Source: Chrysopilus asiliformis
Taxonomy: Eukaryota; Arthropoda; Insecta; Diptera; Rhagionidae
Direction of reading: 5' to 3'
Assembly: GCA_964034945.1 (NCBI GenBank)
Contig: OZ035961.1
Coordinates: 48,534,184 to 48,598,183, forward strand
DNA length: 64,000 bases
Shown in pieces: positions 54,256 to 64,000 of this stretch (position 1 is the first letter of the stretch; the number at the start of each line of letters is the position of its first letter). The notes under the pieces are model-generated. The model saw nothing but the letters and a program-made list of their open reading frames with translations, had not been told where the DNA came from and searched no databases. The position numbers and the translations under genes are program-made.

Positions 54256-55971
54256 TAGGGGAGACTGGTCCTCGTTGCCAGAAGTAGGGGAACCCGGGAC
54301 GAGAATTAACAGGGGTAAGTATTAACAAGCCTATTCCCGCCGAAATATACGAGCCAGAATCTCGAAATTTGATTTTTGTCCATCATTCGATAAGGTCAAT
54401 CATATCGTGACTCATTAGTCATAAACAGTTAATTGCCAGTGAGGGTTAAGCACAGAGACCGAATTTTAGCTGGTAAACGAACTTTTTATGGTTTGCAATA
54501 TTTTGATTTCTGTCTTAGTTTTTTATATTATTGAATATAACTTTGCCGATAATGTAAGTTAATGGAGCTATAATTAATAATATCCTTTGGTTTTATTAAA
54601 ATCCTTAACTATATTTTTGTGTGTGGTTAATAATTCAAAAAAAGTAGTGTCGGGGCTAAAATTAACAAACCCATGGGGCAACAATATAATGTCATAGACA
54701 TAGAGTAAGAATTCTCATACTATGTTTTTATAGATACAAATTATGTACAAAAAAGCTTCCCTGAGACCTTTTTTTACATAATAATAATTGTTTTTGTTTT
54801 TTAAAACGACTTAATTTTTTTTCTCAATTTATGTTCCTTGAAAAGGATATTTATTTGGTTAATTTTATTAGTTTTTGTGATAATTAATATATTTGAATTT
54901 AAAAGGATATATATTTTGTTTATTTTATAATTTTCGTGAAAAAAAAATCTTTTCTTTTAATTATTTCCATGTTAAAACTTATGTTAATACTTACCCCATA
55001 GTTGTTAAAACTAGCCCCGTGACCGGGGTTAGTTTTAACAGTTGACATTTTTTCATAAAAATGATTTTTTTCATATAGTGACTACCTGGTCGAAACTTTT
55101 TTTTATTTCTTATGATACCTGAAGACCTACAGTATGGCTAGATATAAACACAATATCGAGAATATTACTTGTTAAAAAACTATGACCCAATTTCCAAATT
55201 TTGTTAATACTAGCCCCAGCTTCCCCTACTAGTTGTTACAATGGCTATATTCTTGATTCAGAAATATTTGCAAATCGTTTCTTTGGCAATTGCGAAGCGC
55301 ACCCCACGGCTACGAACCTCAGAAAATGTCCTATCGATCGAATGGATTCATTGATTTTCTTTAGGACATTGATCGACTTTAAACGTAATTTCGAATGTTT
55401 AGGCTCCTAACGTAGAGTTATAGTTTTATATGGCTGTCAAAAATTAGTTATGTCAAGATTTTTGGGGCTAGTTGTCACTGCAGAGCAGAAAAATCTGAAA
55501 AATCTAAAACCTAAGAATCACAAAAAGCAGGAAAATTAAGACGAAGACAACGAAGAAATATTGTGCGTGGTTTGTTATGAAATCTGGTCAAGTATAGCAA
55601 ACCCAATAAAGGATTTGTTCAGTGCATCAAATGCAGACTCTGGGCTTACGATAGATCCGCTGGGAGAAGAGTTTTATTTTATTGTTGACTAATTACAAGT
55701 CAGATGATGATAGCGATGGCGACAATGACCTGTATATCGCACGTTGGGACAACCAACCCCAGACCTGGGGTAACTTGTCATAGTAGACTTAAGTTTTTAT
55801 TACAAAATATTTGATCACGTTATTACTTGAATTTTTAAATAATTTGTACAATTAATGAAGGCCGAGAGCCCAAATATATGATTTATGCGTTTGAATTGCC
55901 AATTTAATAACATTGTCTCCAGAAACAAGGATTTTTATGATTTTTGTCACAACTAGGACCAGTCTACCCTA
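54256..55971. mobile_element. 'TAGGGGAGACTGGTCC' TIR element, about 1.7 kb
   Basis: Ends TAGGGGAGACTGGTCCTCG and TAGGGTAGACTGGTCCTAG in inverted orientation. Internal 'CAGACCTGGGGTAACTTGTC' echoes the family theme. A second element of the same end type is nested at 54283-55230. No transposase recognised. Confidence 0.65.
54283..55230. mobile_element. Nested 'AGTAGGGGAA' TIR element, about 950 bp
   Basis: Ends AGTAGGGGAACCCGGGACGAG and AGTAGGGGAAGCTGGGGCTAG (first 20 bases shown differ at few places), then aATTAAC/tATTAAC. Internal 'AACTAGCCCCGTGACCGGGG' is near 55010. It starts only 27 bp inside the left end of the older relative, so it inserted into its terminus. Confidence 0.6.
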
Positions 55972-56047
55972 CATATTGCTAGTGTAAATCAAAGCTAAAT
56001 TTTTTTTCATCAGCAGGTTTTTATTTCTACAAAAATAGTTCACACGA

Positions 56048-57838
56048 CTATAAATTCTCGAATCTAAATTTCAGTTCACCTTGAGGGCCGTTAACAAAGT
56101 GTCCGTTATATTTTATTTCACCATGATGCCACGAAATTTTGTAATTGCGCAAAATACGAATCAAAAACAATTCTATTTGCATTTCTAATATTCTCTTTCC
56201 TAGACACGTTCTTGATCCAAAACCAAAGGGCAAATAAGCGAAGGGATGTGAAGATCTTGCAGGACATGCCGCATTGTCATTTTCTGCTCGTAGCCACCTT
56301 TCTGGAAGATACTGATCGGCTTGTGGAAAATATTTGTTATTAGTAACTGCAGTTTTCGTCATTACTACATCACTTCCTTTTGGTATTTGATAGCCACTTA
56401 GAACTATGTCTTGAGCTGTGGTTCGAGGAACACCCGGCACTATGGAGACCAACCTCAAAGATTCTTTGATACATGCTCGCAAATATGGCATGTTGGCCAA
56501 ACTCTTCTCCGTCAAAGGTGTGTCATTATGTGGTAAAATATTTATGATCTCTTGCCGAAGTATTTCTTGTTTCTCAGGGGCCTCGGATATATGATGTAAA
56601 CAGGTGAGGATTCCTGCCGTGGCCTGAAAATAAATCTATTAAATGAGAACAAAAATGTGAATGTTATCTCTGACTGGATCAACTCCGGCCATGACGAAAT
56701 CAATGGCGGTTATAACGGCCACACTTTTATCAGATTTGATCATTTTCCCCAGCATCGTTTTGTCGAGGGCATCGGGATCGTCTTTTAAATCAGCAATAGC
56801 TTTATCAATGAAATCAATGGTTATATCTGTCATCGAATCCATGGTTTTTGTTAATTTCCAGAGGGTTGGTGTTGTAAAATACCTCCATGGAGACTGTTTC
56901 ATTTCCAATTTGAATATCGCGTCAAATAAATTGTGAACTAGTTCCATTAGGCGTTCACCCTTTGCATTTTTATCAGTGTTACCAATTAAACCAAAACGTG
57001 TGTTCAAAGAAATGACTCCAGTAAATTCCATAGCGAGACGTTGAACTTCCTTATCGAAATTCGCTGGCATTTCCAAAGTTTTTGGGTCGCGAATTTCACC
57101 AATTCTTTTTTTTCAAAACACAAAAAAAAACAAAAAAATAAATTTTTAAATTGTTGTGTTTTGGAAGCCATACCGCAATAAAAGCAGAAAACTTTCTGAT
57201 TCGATTGTCTTACGGCGATTATTAAAAAAAATACCTTTTCGTGAAATCCACTACCACAGCATCAAATTCTGGCAGATGGAACCGAACATTTTTTAACTTC
57301 ATAAATATAGGATTTAATTTGGTTCGAAATTCTAGCCATTTTTTACCTTGCCTAGGAAATATTAGAATTTTTTTAATTTTACGAATAATAACATTGGGAA
57401 ACATTTCTGTACTCGTTTATAACACCATGATTGTTTGCATATATTTTCGGTTTGAATGTTTTCCGATAATAAATCATACTCTCCAGTCCTGGTCGTATTG
57501 GCCAAATTCCTTCAGTTCGCAATACCTTCTGGATATCATCTGGATTATATATAAAAATTTGATCCTTGCCGCCAAATAGACGAGGATTACGAATTATTTG
57601 GCCGTATTCTTGTTCCATTTTGCACAGCATATCATTAAATGACAGTTTATGATATTTACCTACGAATTTAAAATTGTGAGTTAAGTAATTCAACTAAAAA
57701 TTAATACGGTTTACCCCCTGGCCAAGAATAGAATGAAGACATAAAACGGGAGGGCCCTGGAATTTTATTAAAGGGCAATGCATTTGCCCACTCTTCATCA
57801 ATTTGAAATTTGTCTTCAACAAGGACATCCTCGGTGAT
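56048..57838 (-). CDS. CYP12-like mitochondrial-clan cytochrome P450
   Basis: Heme monooxygenase, probably mitochondrial and using adrenodoxin, of the insect CYP12-type group linked with xenobiotic metabolism. Exons in gene order: 57838-57715, 57659-57426, 57346-57235, 57104-56675, 56623-56048; all GT-AG with matching phases, 491 residues. Seen: LPFNKIPGPSRF near the start, GIWPIRPGLESMIYYR, a GKKWLEFRTKLNP block, MKQSPWRYFTTPTLWKL, I-helix FVMAGVDP|ATAGILTC, K-helix ACIKESLRL (ExxR), LPERWLR, heme loop PFGFGSRTCLGKR with the Cys ligand, and C-terminal LKFRFENL at TAG. A stop lies just before the first acceptor, so the start codon and targeting exon are upstream and not found. The I-helix appears to lack three residues including the usual Thr pair. 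Confidence 0.9.
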
Positions 57839-57849
57839 CTATGAAATTG

Positions 57850-58059
57850 AATCCATTAAAAATAATAAAGACTTTTAAATCTAATTTTATATAAATCTAA
57901 TTTTTATTTTTTCCATGGATTTGGTAGTTATTAAAATACAGTGGTGGTTTTACGTATTAGCTCGTTAGGCTTGGTAATCGAGGACATACTAAACGGTGCA
58001 AATAGACGCATGCCAAGTCAGGGATTGTTGTCTAGTTTTGTAAAGAGTCTAATCTACAG
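57850..58059. other. Upstream of the visible P450 exons
   Basis: The first P450 exon should lie to the right of here but was not found. 'TACAGTGGTGGTTTTACG' at 57945 resembles a pogo end without a partner. Confidence 0.3.
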
Positions 58060-58337
58060 TTTAATCGATTAATTGGTTGATCATGAAAATATGTCAACTT
58101 TTACTCAAGTTATAAGGCTTGAAAGATAATCAAAAAAGAATCAATATGAAAGCAGCTAGAAAATTTTTAAACCTAGTAAGATTTTGTAGAAAATGTGTTT
58201 CCTTACTTTATTAGGACCTCATGAGTTATGCTGTGAAATTTCAGCCCAATCGGCCGTGTGATTTTTGAGTTAAGCTTTTTAAAGTAAGCAAGAAAGCTTG
58301 TTATATTGATTTTTTATCAGTTTTTTCGACAGACCAA
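58060..58337. repeat. Repeat flanking the large hAT, left side
   Basis: Contains 'GAAATTTCAGCCCAATCGG' and 'TTTTTGAGTTAAGC' (inverted relative to 'AACTCAAAAATCATTCGACCG' at 61324 on the right side). The hAT at 58338 splits this older repeat region, which continues at 61213-61700. Confidence 0.4.
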
Positions 58338-58489
58338 CGGTGCTGCGGCCAGATAATTATTTTTTTTATCTAGATAAGATAAAGATAAATGCTCGTAATG
58401 TTTATCTAGATAAGATAATAGATGTTGAAAATTTGAAAGATAATAGACAAGATCAAAAGCCAAATTATTTAGATAATTTTTAGATAAGT

Positions 58490-59400
58490 ATTTATTTTAA
58501 CGTTGCACAAAATTCAAAATTACGTACTAAAAAAAAGAGCACAAATTTATTTGTCTTTCTTTTTTTCTTGATTTCCAATTTAAAATGCAGTTTCAATCAG
58601 GGATGGGAAACGTTATCGTAACCTAACGAAATGATTTTCGGGCCTTTTCTTCAAAATTACGTTATAACGTTATAGAAATTCAATTCCGTTACAATAAAGA
58701 AAAACGTAACGAAAAACGAAAAAAAAAAATATTACGTTTTTTTGTTATTTATTAATTTTTCCTTGTTTTGTTCAGTATGTTTTTTTTTGTGAAATTTTTC
58801 ACAAAAGCTCATCAAGTATAACCCCACAGACCTACCACCTGCTAAAAATATCATTAAAAATATTGGGGTAGTACTTTTTAATTATATTTTGATTCTAAAT
58901 CGGACTTTGTTTTGGCCAGATTCACTCTATTTCTGGAGATATGAAAAAGGAAATCTTTTAAGCAACTTTTTTGGTATCGAAAATATTTTCTTTTTAGTAG
59001 CTCCAGAAGTAAAGTGCAATTCTAATCTTTAATATTGACCAAAATGTCCTTTTTGTTGAGCAAATTTATTTCAATGAACAAAACTTTTGTGCGATTTTTG
59101 TTCTAAACTTTTGTGCGGTTTACACTTGGCACCAGTTGCTGGCAAAAAATTTTGTTTATGTGCAACAGATCCGTAAACAAAAACTGTTGCCAAGTATAAA
59201 ACTGTTCTTAAAAAAAGTTCTTAGGTTTTCATAAGTAAGCAGAAAACAATTTCGTTTCAGCATTTTTTCAGATTTAATTTTTTGATTTTCGGTGGTAACG
59301 ATTATCTCTAGATAAATAGGATTTTTCTTTATCTAGATAACATAAAGATAACATTTTTAGGGTGTTATCTAGCTAAGATAAAGATAACATTTTTTTAAAA
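58490..59400. other. Interior of the hAT element, non-coding
   Basis: A+T-rich with 'CGTAACGAAAAACGAAAA' near 58690. No coding remnant of a transposase recognised. Confidence 0.35.
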
Positions 59401-59414
59401 GCTTTTATTTAGCT

Positions 59415-59790
59415 TGCCTTGGTGTCTGTCTGTTTGTCTGTCTGTCAGATCAAATCTTGCAATCAAATTTTGACCCACTTCCGCTCATCCGATTCACTTG
59501 AAATTTTGTACACTTATATAAGTCCGATGACAATACAATATTTTCTCTACTTCGTCCTTGTAAGGATAAGGGAAGGTCCTGTGAGGATAACGTGATTATC
59601 CTTTTCTCAAAATTTTCCGGAAAAAAATCTATTCTGGAGGTTTTTTAGGTCGCTGAATCCGAATCTGTCATTAAAAAGTCTGTAAGGATAACGGAAGGTC
59701 CTGTAAGGAAAACGATTATCCTTCTCCTCAAATTCTGCGGGTAAATATATTCTGCGGGTTTTGGGGTTCGCTGAATACGATTCTCAAGTT
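59415..59790. repeat. GTCT-tract repeat fragment with 'TCGCTGAATCCGAATC' boxes
   Basis: GTCT tract at 59419-59450, then 'CATCCGATTCACTTGAAATT' and two ~120-bp direct repeats with 'GTAAGGATAACGGAAGGTCC' and 'TCGCTGAATnCGA' (59560-59680, 59690-59785). Confidence 0.5.
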
Positions 59791-60274
59791 AAACATAACA
59801 AAAGCTATAATTGCCAATCTGGCAATCATTGGAGACCCGTATGGTGATATTCGTATCAAAATTCGAACAGTTATACCAAAATTCCAAGTCAAACTTTCCA
59901 ATAAGATTTTTTAAAATTTATTCCAATCGGATTTTGATGTATGGGAGTTTTATGTAGAATCACATCCTAAATAACTTTTGTTCTTGGACTTTTTTGATAA
60001 GATGCACCGTTTTTGAGATATTCACAAAAAACGATTTCGTTCGTATGGGGGGTACCCCCCCCCCCCCCCCCCCCTAATGGTCCATTTTTGCCCATGAACG
60101 AACTTAGCCTCGCATTTTACGAAAAACGGATCTGTGCAAACTTTCAAGTCTCTAGCTCAATCCGTGCGCCCGCAATCCGCGCCACAGACAGACAGACGGA
60201 CGGACAGACAGACAGACGGACGGACATGCAAAAATTAAATATTTTTATCATTCTAAACACACTGGTGTAATTCA

Positions 60275-60634
60275 ACAAGGAGCGATTGTGTAATCACAAG
60301 GTCGCTCTGGCCTAGATTTAATAGGAACAGAACCGACACCCTTCTGAGACTCAGCAGGACCTCCGTAAGGCTACTCACAGGCTTAATCACGGGGCACTGC
60401 CCCCTTGGCGCTATGGCCAGAAGGTGGGGCGCGGCCGCAAATGATTTTTGCCGCAGTTGTGGTGACGAGGAGGAGCCGGAGACCGTGAAACACTTACTCT
60501 GTGAGTGTCCAGCCCTACAAGCACGCCGATATGGGACGCTTGGGGCCAGATTTTATAGTGGCCTGACAGAGCTTGGCAACCACCCACTCGAGGATAAGCT
60601 GAGCTTCGTCAACAAGTCGGGCTGGTTCAAATAG
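60275..60634 (+). CDS. LINE ORF2 C-terminus with zinc-finger motif
   Basis: The last 119 residues of a non-LTR retrotransposon polyprotein: ITRSLWPRFNRNRTDTLLRL (end of the RNase H-linked region), LLTGLITGHCPLG, then the gag-like finger FCRSCGDEEEPETVKHLLCE with C-x2-C...H..C spacing, ECPALQARRYGTLG and a tail ending NKSGWFK. The N-terminal endonuclease and reverse transcriptase are absent by 5' truncation. An apparent start at 60413 is only an internal Met. GC content is clearly higher than in surrounding DNA. Confidence 0.85.
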   Translation, partial: TRSDCVITRSLWPRFNRNRTDTLLRLSRTSVRLLTGLITGHCPLGAMARRWGAAANDFCRSCGDEEEPETVKHLLCECPALQARRYGTLGARFYSGLTELGNHPLEDKLSFVNKSGWFK

Positions 60635-60756
60635 GATCAGCTAGTTTGATGAAAGGTCTTATGAGTACCGAAGACATCACAATGGGCCTGTAGGCCTCCG
60701 AGTGTAGCGCTGTGCTCACGCCTGGGCGCGCGCGGTCTTCTCAACCTAACCTAACC
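60275..60756 (+). mobile_element. 5'-truncated LINE (Jockey/I/R1-type), 482 bp, with AACCT tail
   Basis: Target duplication TAATTCA at 60268-60274 and 60757-60763. An intact frame runs from 60275 to the TAG at 60632-60634. The 3' end is CTTCTCAACCTAACCTAACC then TAA. As a dead-on-arrival copy it cannot move by itself, but the young, undamaged frame suggests recent activity of the family. Confidence 0.85.
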
Positions 60757-60919
60757 TAATTCATTTTTTTGTGCGATGACGGGATCTTGGCGTTACAAAC
60801 GGTAAGGCAAAGTTAATATACCCTTTGGTTTCACCATATGGGTATAAAAAGCCTGTAAGGAAATCTCAAATGTAAAGCTATATATTCGAAGACTAAGAAG
60901 AACAAAATAAAAAAAATAA

Positions 60920-61160
60920 ATTTTTTTTTTTAAAAAAAGCTTTTATTAGAAAAAATGCACTAAAAAGAAAAAAATAATTTTCTGGACGCTGTGTATCACA
61001 AATATAAAAGCTTTTAAAAAGCGAGATAAAGCATAAAACAATAAAATAAACATTTATCTCGCTTTTTAAAAGTTTTTATATTTGTGATACACAGCGTCCA
61101 GAAAATTATTTTTTTCTTTTTAGTGCATTTTTTTTTAATAAAAGCTTTTTTTTAAATTTT
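60920..61160. repeat. Large palindrome, ~105-bp arms, in the hAT interior
   Basis: Arms share AAGCTTTTATTAGAAAAAA, 'CACTAAAAAGAAAAAAATAA', TTTTCTGGACGCTGTG and ATCACAAATATAAAAGC, around a ~20-base loop near 61030-61050. Single-arm relatives are at 19270 and 49805. Confidence 0.85.
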
Positions 61161-61502
61161 TTTTATCTAGATGATTATCTAGATAAATTGTATCTAGATT
61201 ACCGCAACACTGCAGACCAATAATACAAATCTACACTATTTTCGTATTTGTGAAAGTAATAATTACATTTATATAATTTTTAATGTCATATAATTTCAAA
61301 TGTTGCCTCGTGAAAAAGCTCTAACTCAAAAATCATTCGACCGATTGAGCTGAAATTTTCCAGGATCGCTCGTGAGGACATATACTATGTCCATATGTGA
61401 AAGAATGTTCAAAAAAAAGAGACATGTATTGTTTTTTATTGGCACCTATCCATGTTTAGGGTCCTTTTTGGTCCCCCTAAATGTTTGCAAATTTTCATGT
61501 GT

Positions 61503-61572
61503 TTTCAATGAAAGAAAATCTAAAATTTTTCTATTCGATGAAAAAATACTTTTAGATTTTCTTTCATTGAAA
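61503..61572. repeat. Hairpin, perfect 23-bp arms
   Basis: TTTCAATGAAAGAAAATCTA plus three bases (61503-61525) pairs exactly with 61550-61572 around 24 bases. Confidence 0.85.
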
Positions 61573-61689
61573 TTGGACTGCTCTTTCCATCAAAAATGCA
61601 AATATGTTAGTTTTATCAAGATTAGAGAGTTACACCAATGATAAAGATAAGAAACAAGAGAACTTTTCATACTTTTTAACTTTAGAACT

Positions 61690-61800
61690 TTAGAACTTTT
61701 TCGTGATCGGGAAATGTTTTTTAGGCAAAATTAAGAGGTCGAAATTTTTCATGAATACAATACTTTACTATACTCCGTAGAAGAAAGTAAAAAAAAAGAT
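61690..61800 (+). repeat. Right-end fragment of the 'ACGGTAAAAGAT' family
   Basis: 'GATCGGGAAATGTTTTTTAG' through 'CTCCGTAGAAGAAAGTAAAA' matches 63191-63279 almost exactly, marking a defined 3' end for this family. Confidence 0.65.
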
Positions 61801-62439
61801 AACACAGAATGAAAATGTTTTTTTTTAACATCACCTTTTGCGTTGCTGGAATAACATAAAAGCGTGTTTGTGCATTTCTCACATTTAAACGATTGCACTT
61901 TTGAATAACCGAATATCTTGAAAATATCATCATTCCTGCTATTTTGATCAATTTAATTTTTTTTGAGTAAAAGTAAAAATTAACGATCGTTTTCTTATAT
62001 CACAGTGTAATTGTTGAATCATTAACCAACACTGAAGTAATACGTAAAATTTTTGATTGGGAAACTTGGGTAAACCGTCAAATTGATAAGACTGAGAGTA
62101 AATAAATATCTGAGAAAAGTCTATTCACATAGAGTCTACGTAACTGATAATGAGTAAATCTTTTTTATTTACTACGATTTAATTGACTAAATTGCAATTC
62201 ATTATCGGTATTGCGTTGATATTGATATCAATTTTTTTGAACGTTATATAATCAATTTAATTAAAAATATGTTTTATGTGCTATTTTTGTTTAAAAAATA
62301 ATACAAAATATCAGTTGTGGTCAACACAAAACTTTCTTCTACAAAATCTACGACCCTGCGCAATTTACGCTAGAGCCATGTCGCGTTGTCAACCTAAGAT
62401 GACCTCCCAATAAATGCTTGGTTTATTCAAAAATATTAA

Positions 62440-63285
62440 AAACGTACAAAATTTGAGATAACTTGAGAACGGTAAAAGATATCAATTTACGGTAAATGGC
62501 AAAAAGGTAGAAAATTTTAACATCTCCAATTCTTCCTTAAATTAATTTGTCGAAAAATCGTTAGTTTGCAAGTAATTTGCAAAAATATATTTTTTTATAT
62601 TTTAATCTAAATATCTCAATAACGGTAAAAGATAACGGATAACGGTAAGAAACAAAATTGTGCAGAATGCCATTCTCATTAATTCACTTCATACATTCAG
62701 TGAGCAAAAACCCGTTAGTTTTCGAGATAATCGCAAAAAACTGTTTTTTTGGAAATAACGGTTTATCTCGATAAAAGGTGGAGATATCGAGTTATAGCTA
62801 AAGACAAAAGTGTGGGAAATTTTATTTTCTCCAAGTTTTGTCGTACTTAAGGCCACTAAAAAACGCGTAGTTTGGGAGTAAATCGAGAAAAACGAAATTG
62901 CGATTTTTGAAAAACCGCCATTTTGGATACTTCCGGTTAACGGATTTCCACCAAAAGTTGATAGGATCGTCCCATTTCAGGACCCAACATGCCTATAAAA
63001 TTTCATGGCGCTAGCTCTATTAGTTTTTGAGAAATCTTGTACACAGACTGACAGACTGACAGACAGACTGACAGACTGACAGACAGACTGACAGACAGAC
63101 AGACAGACTGACAGACTGACAGACTGACAGACTGACAGACTGACAGACAGAAAGACATTTTTTAAATATGACTCCAATCGACTCAGGAGTGATCGGGAAA
63201 TGTTTTTTAGGCAAAATTAAGAGGTCGAAATTTTTCATGAATACAATACTTTATTATACTCCGTAGAAGAAAGTAAAAAGATTGT
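62440..63285 (+). repeat. 'ACGGTAAAAGAT' dispersed repeat, fullest copy, with GACA tract
   Basis: Blocks in order: 'AACTTGAGAACGGTAAAAG', 'CTCAATAACGGTAAAAGAT', 'GTTAGTTTTCGAGATAATCG', ACTTCCGGTTAACGGATTT, 'GGATCGTCCCATTTCAGGAC', 'GCGCTAGCTCTATTAG', GACA minisatellite, 'GATCGGGAAATGTTTTTTAG'. Shares this order with 11160-12135 and 30880-31140. No coding content. Confidence 0.7.
63045..63150. repeat. GACA/GACT minisatellite
   Basis: About 106 bp of ACAGACTG and ACAGACAG octamers. The ORFs read through it (Ser/Val/Cys/Leu repeats) are low-complexity artefacts. Confidence 0.95.
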
Positions 63286-64000
63286 GTATTAAATAGCTTA
63301 TCATAAATTGAAATGAGAAAAGTAACTAACACTTAAGATATTTTGACTTGTATCTAATGTAACAAAGGTAATAAAATCACGCGCAAAATCACAATCATAA
63401 TGGATTGCCCCAGAACACTTGTATTTACATACTTCTCAAGTTTTCAAAATGCCCAATATATCAGTTGTGTATACGTGTAGGTGTGTAGATTAATGTAGTC
63501 CTTATTTTTTCACATAATTTCGAGTCACTTAAATTCATTTACCAGCACGTATCGAAAATTAGTGCAAAATTGTATATTTTCGATACAATGCTTTATTTTC
63601 GAGTTAGCGATATGTCATATACCGAATGGGTGCGTTGCCGCAGGTCCATATTTTTAAGGAACGAGAAGCAAATTTAGATTTTTTCCTTCTAATACAAGAG
63701 GTTCATATTTGCACAAGAAATTTCCGTATGCGGCAAATACAAAACGCTCTAGTATGATTTATCGAGTATAACGGGTCGAAAATTACACTCTAGAAAATTT
63801 TACCACTAAAATAGTAGGAAACCATTTTCCTACTATAATAGTAGTAAAATTAAACCGAGTCGTAATGGCTTAAAATCTATGTATTTATACTCATTTTGTG
63901 GTGTACAAAAGCCACTTTTACGGGGGAACCTTAAAATAAATAAGACGTATAAATCCAATACTGGTGTAGACTTACGACATTTTTCGCTTAAAATTAAACC
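63286..64000. other. A+T-rich sequence at the window end
   Basis: No gene seen. A short palindromic stretch 'ATAGTAGGAAACCATTTTCCTACTAT' type (63812-63838) may be the start of an element running off the window. Confidence 0.3.

Larger units (their letters stand above)
59790..60850 (-). mobile_element. GTCC foldback family element, inverted, split by a LINE
   Basis: Starts AACATAACAAAAGCTATAAT and ends CACCATATGGGTATAAAAA. Contains 'CACCGTTTTTGAGATATTC', a C-run at 60056-60074 (expanded from CCCCCC), and the GACA tract (60186-60225). A 5'-truncated LINE sits at 60275-60756 with duplicated TAATTCA. Confidence 0.75.
58338..61212. mobile_element. hAT element, 2875 bp, with perfect 8-bp duplication and nested insertions
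   Basis: Right end read inward is CAGTGTTGCGGTAATCTAG; left end is CGGTGCTGCGGCCAGATAA. CAGACCAA is directly repeated at 58330-58337 and 61213-61220. 'ATCTAGATAA' and 'AAGATAAAGATAA' subterminal motifs fill both ends (58370-58490, 59300-59400, 61160-61200). No transposase ORF; 1 kb of the length is a GTCC-family element and inside that a LINE. Confidence 0.82.

Noticed and set aside
56661..56936. Plus-strand ORF of 91 codons over the P450
   Set aside because: Antisense shadow of P450 exon 4, which has strong family motifs on the minus strand.
62977..63238. Open frames of Ser/Val/Cys/Leu repeats on the minus strand
   Set aside because: They translate the GACA/GACT minisatellite. Any frame through it stays open, so it is not a protein gene.

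Overview
The window is A+T-rich nuclear DNA from an insect, most likely a fly. The evidence is intron-split eukaryotic genes with short introns of 50-80 bp, an effete/UBE2D gene, a mitochondrial-clan CYP12-like P450, a PAQR3 gene, mariner, pogo, hAT, PIF/Harbinger-like and piggyBac-like elements, and a non-LTR retrotransposon with an RNase H domain. No bacterial or viral gene is visible. The species cannot be fixed from the sequence.

Four host genes are supported. (1) effete (eff), + strand, 1718-19829, five coding exons that join into a complete 147-residue E2 ubiquitin-conjugating enzyme, with introns of about 1.5, 7.2 and 8.9 kb packed with transposons. (2) PAQR3, + strand, 36032-41944, seven coding exons of a seven-helix Golgi-type progestin/adipoQ receptor; its first exon is not found and intron 5 (4.6 kb) holds nested hAT elements. 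(3) A two-exon gene, + strand, 47173-47653, for a 102-residue secreted Gly/Tyr-rich protein with a clear TATA box. (4) A CYP12-like cytochrome P450, - strand, 57838-56048, five exons, with the N-terminal targeting exon not found and an altered I-helix motif.

The rest is mostly transposon-derived. Region by region: 0-9 kb has a PIF-like MITE, a pogo-type element with a foldback repeat inside it, and a mariner broken by a hAT that itself holds a PIF-like MITE. 11-19 kb (eff intron 4) has a Tigger/pogo element carrying a PIF-like element with a decayed MADF-domain gene. 21-26 kb has a foldback element and a three-level nest. 28-36 kb has several inverted-repeat elements and a tandem-dimer MITE. 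42-46 kb has a foldback repeat and a LINE split by a TIR element. 48-55 kb has a mariner deletion derivative inside a hAT MITE, a Tc1-like foldback and nested 'GGGGAGA' elements. 58-61 kb has a 2.9 kb hAT with two further levels of insertion. 62-64 kb has a GACA minisatellite inside a repeat.

The four genes show no functional linkage to one another. The most interesting signals are the dated nesting of elements with intact target-site duplications, the PIF-like element that keeps only a MADF gene, and a set of otherwise different repeats that share modules: a GTCC/GACA tract, an 'AGCTAnAGACTTGAAATTT' box, an 'ATATCTCGAAAACGG' box and a 'GGGGTCGCTGATTACGAATC' box.
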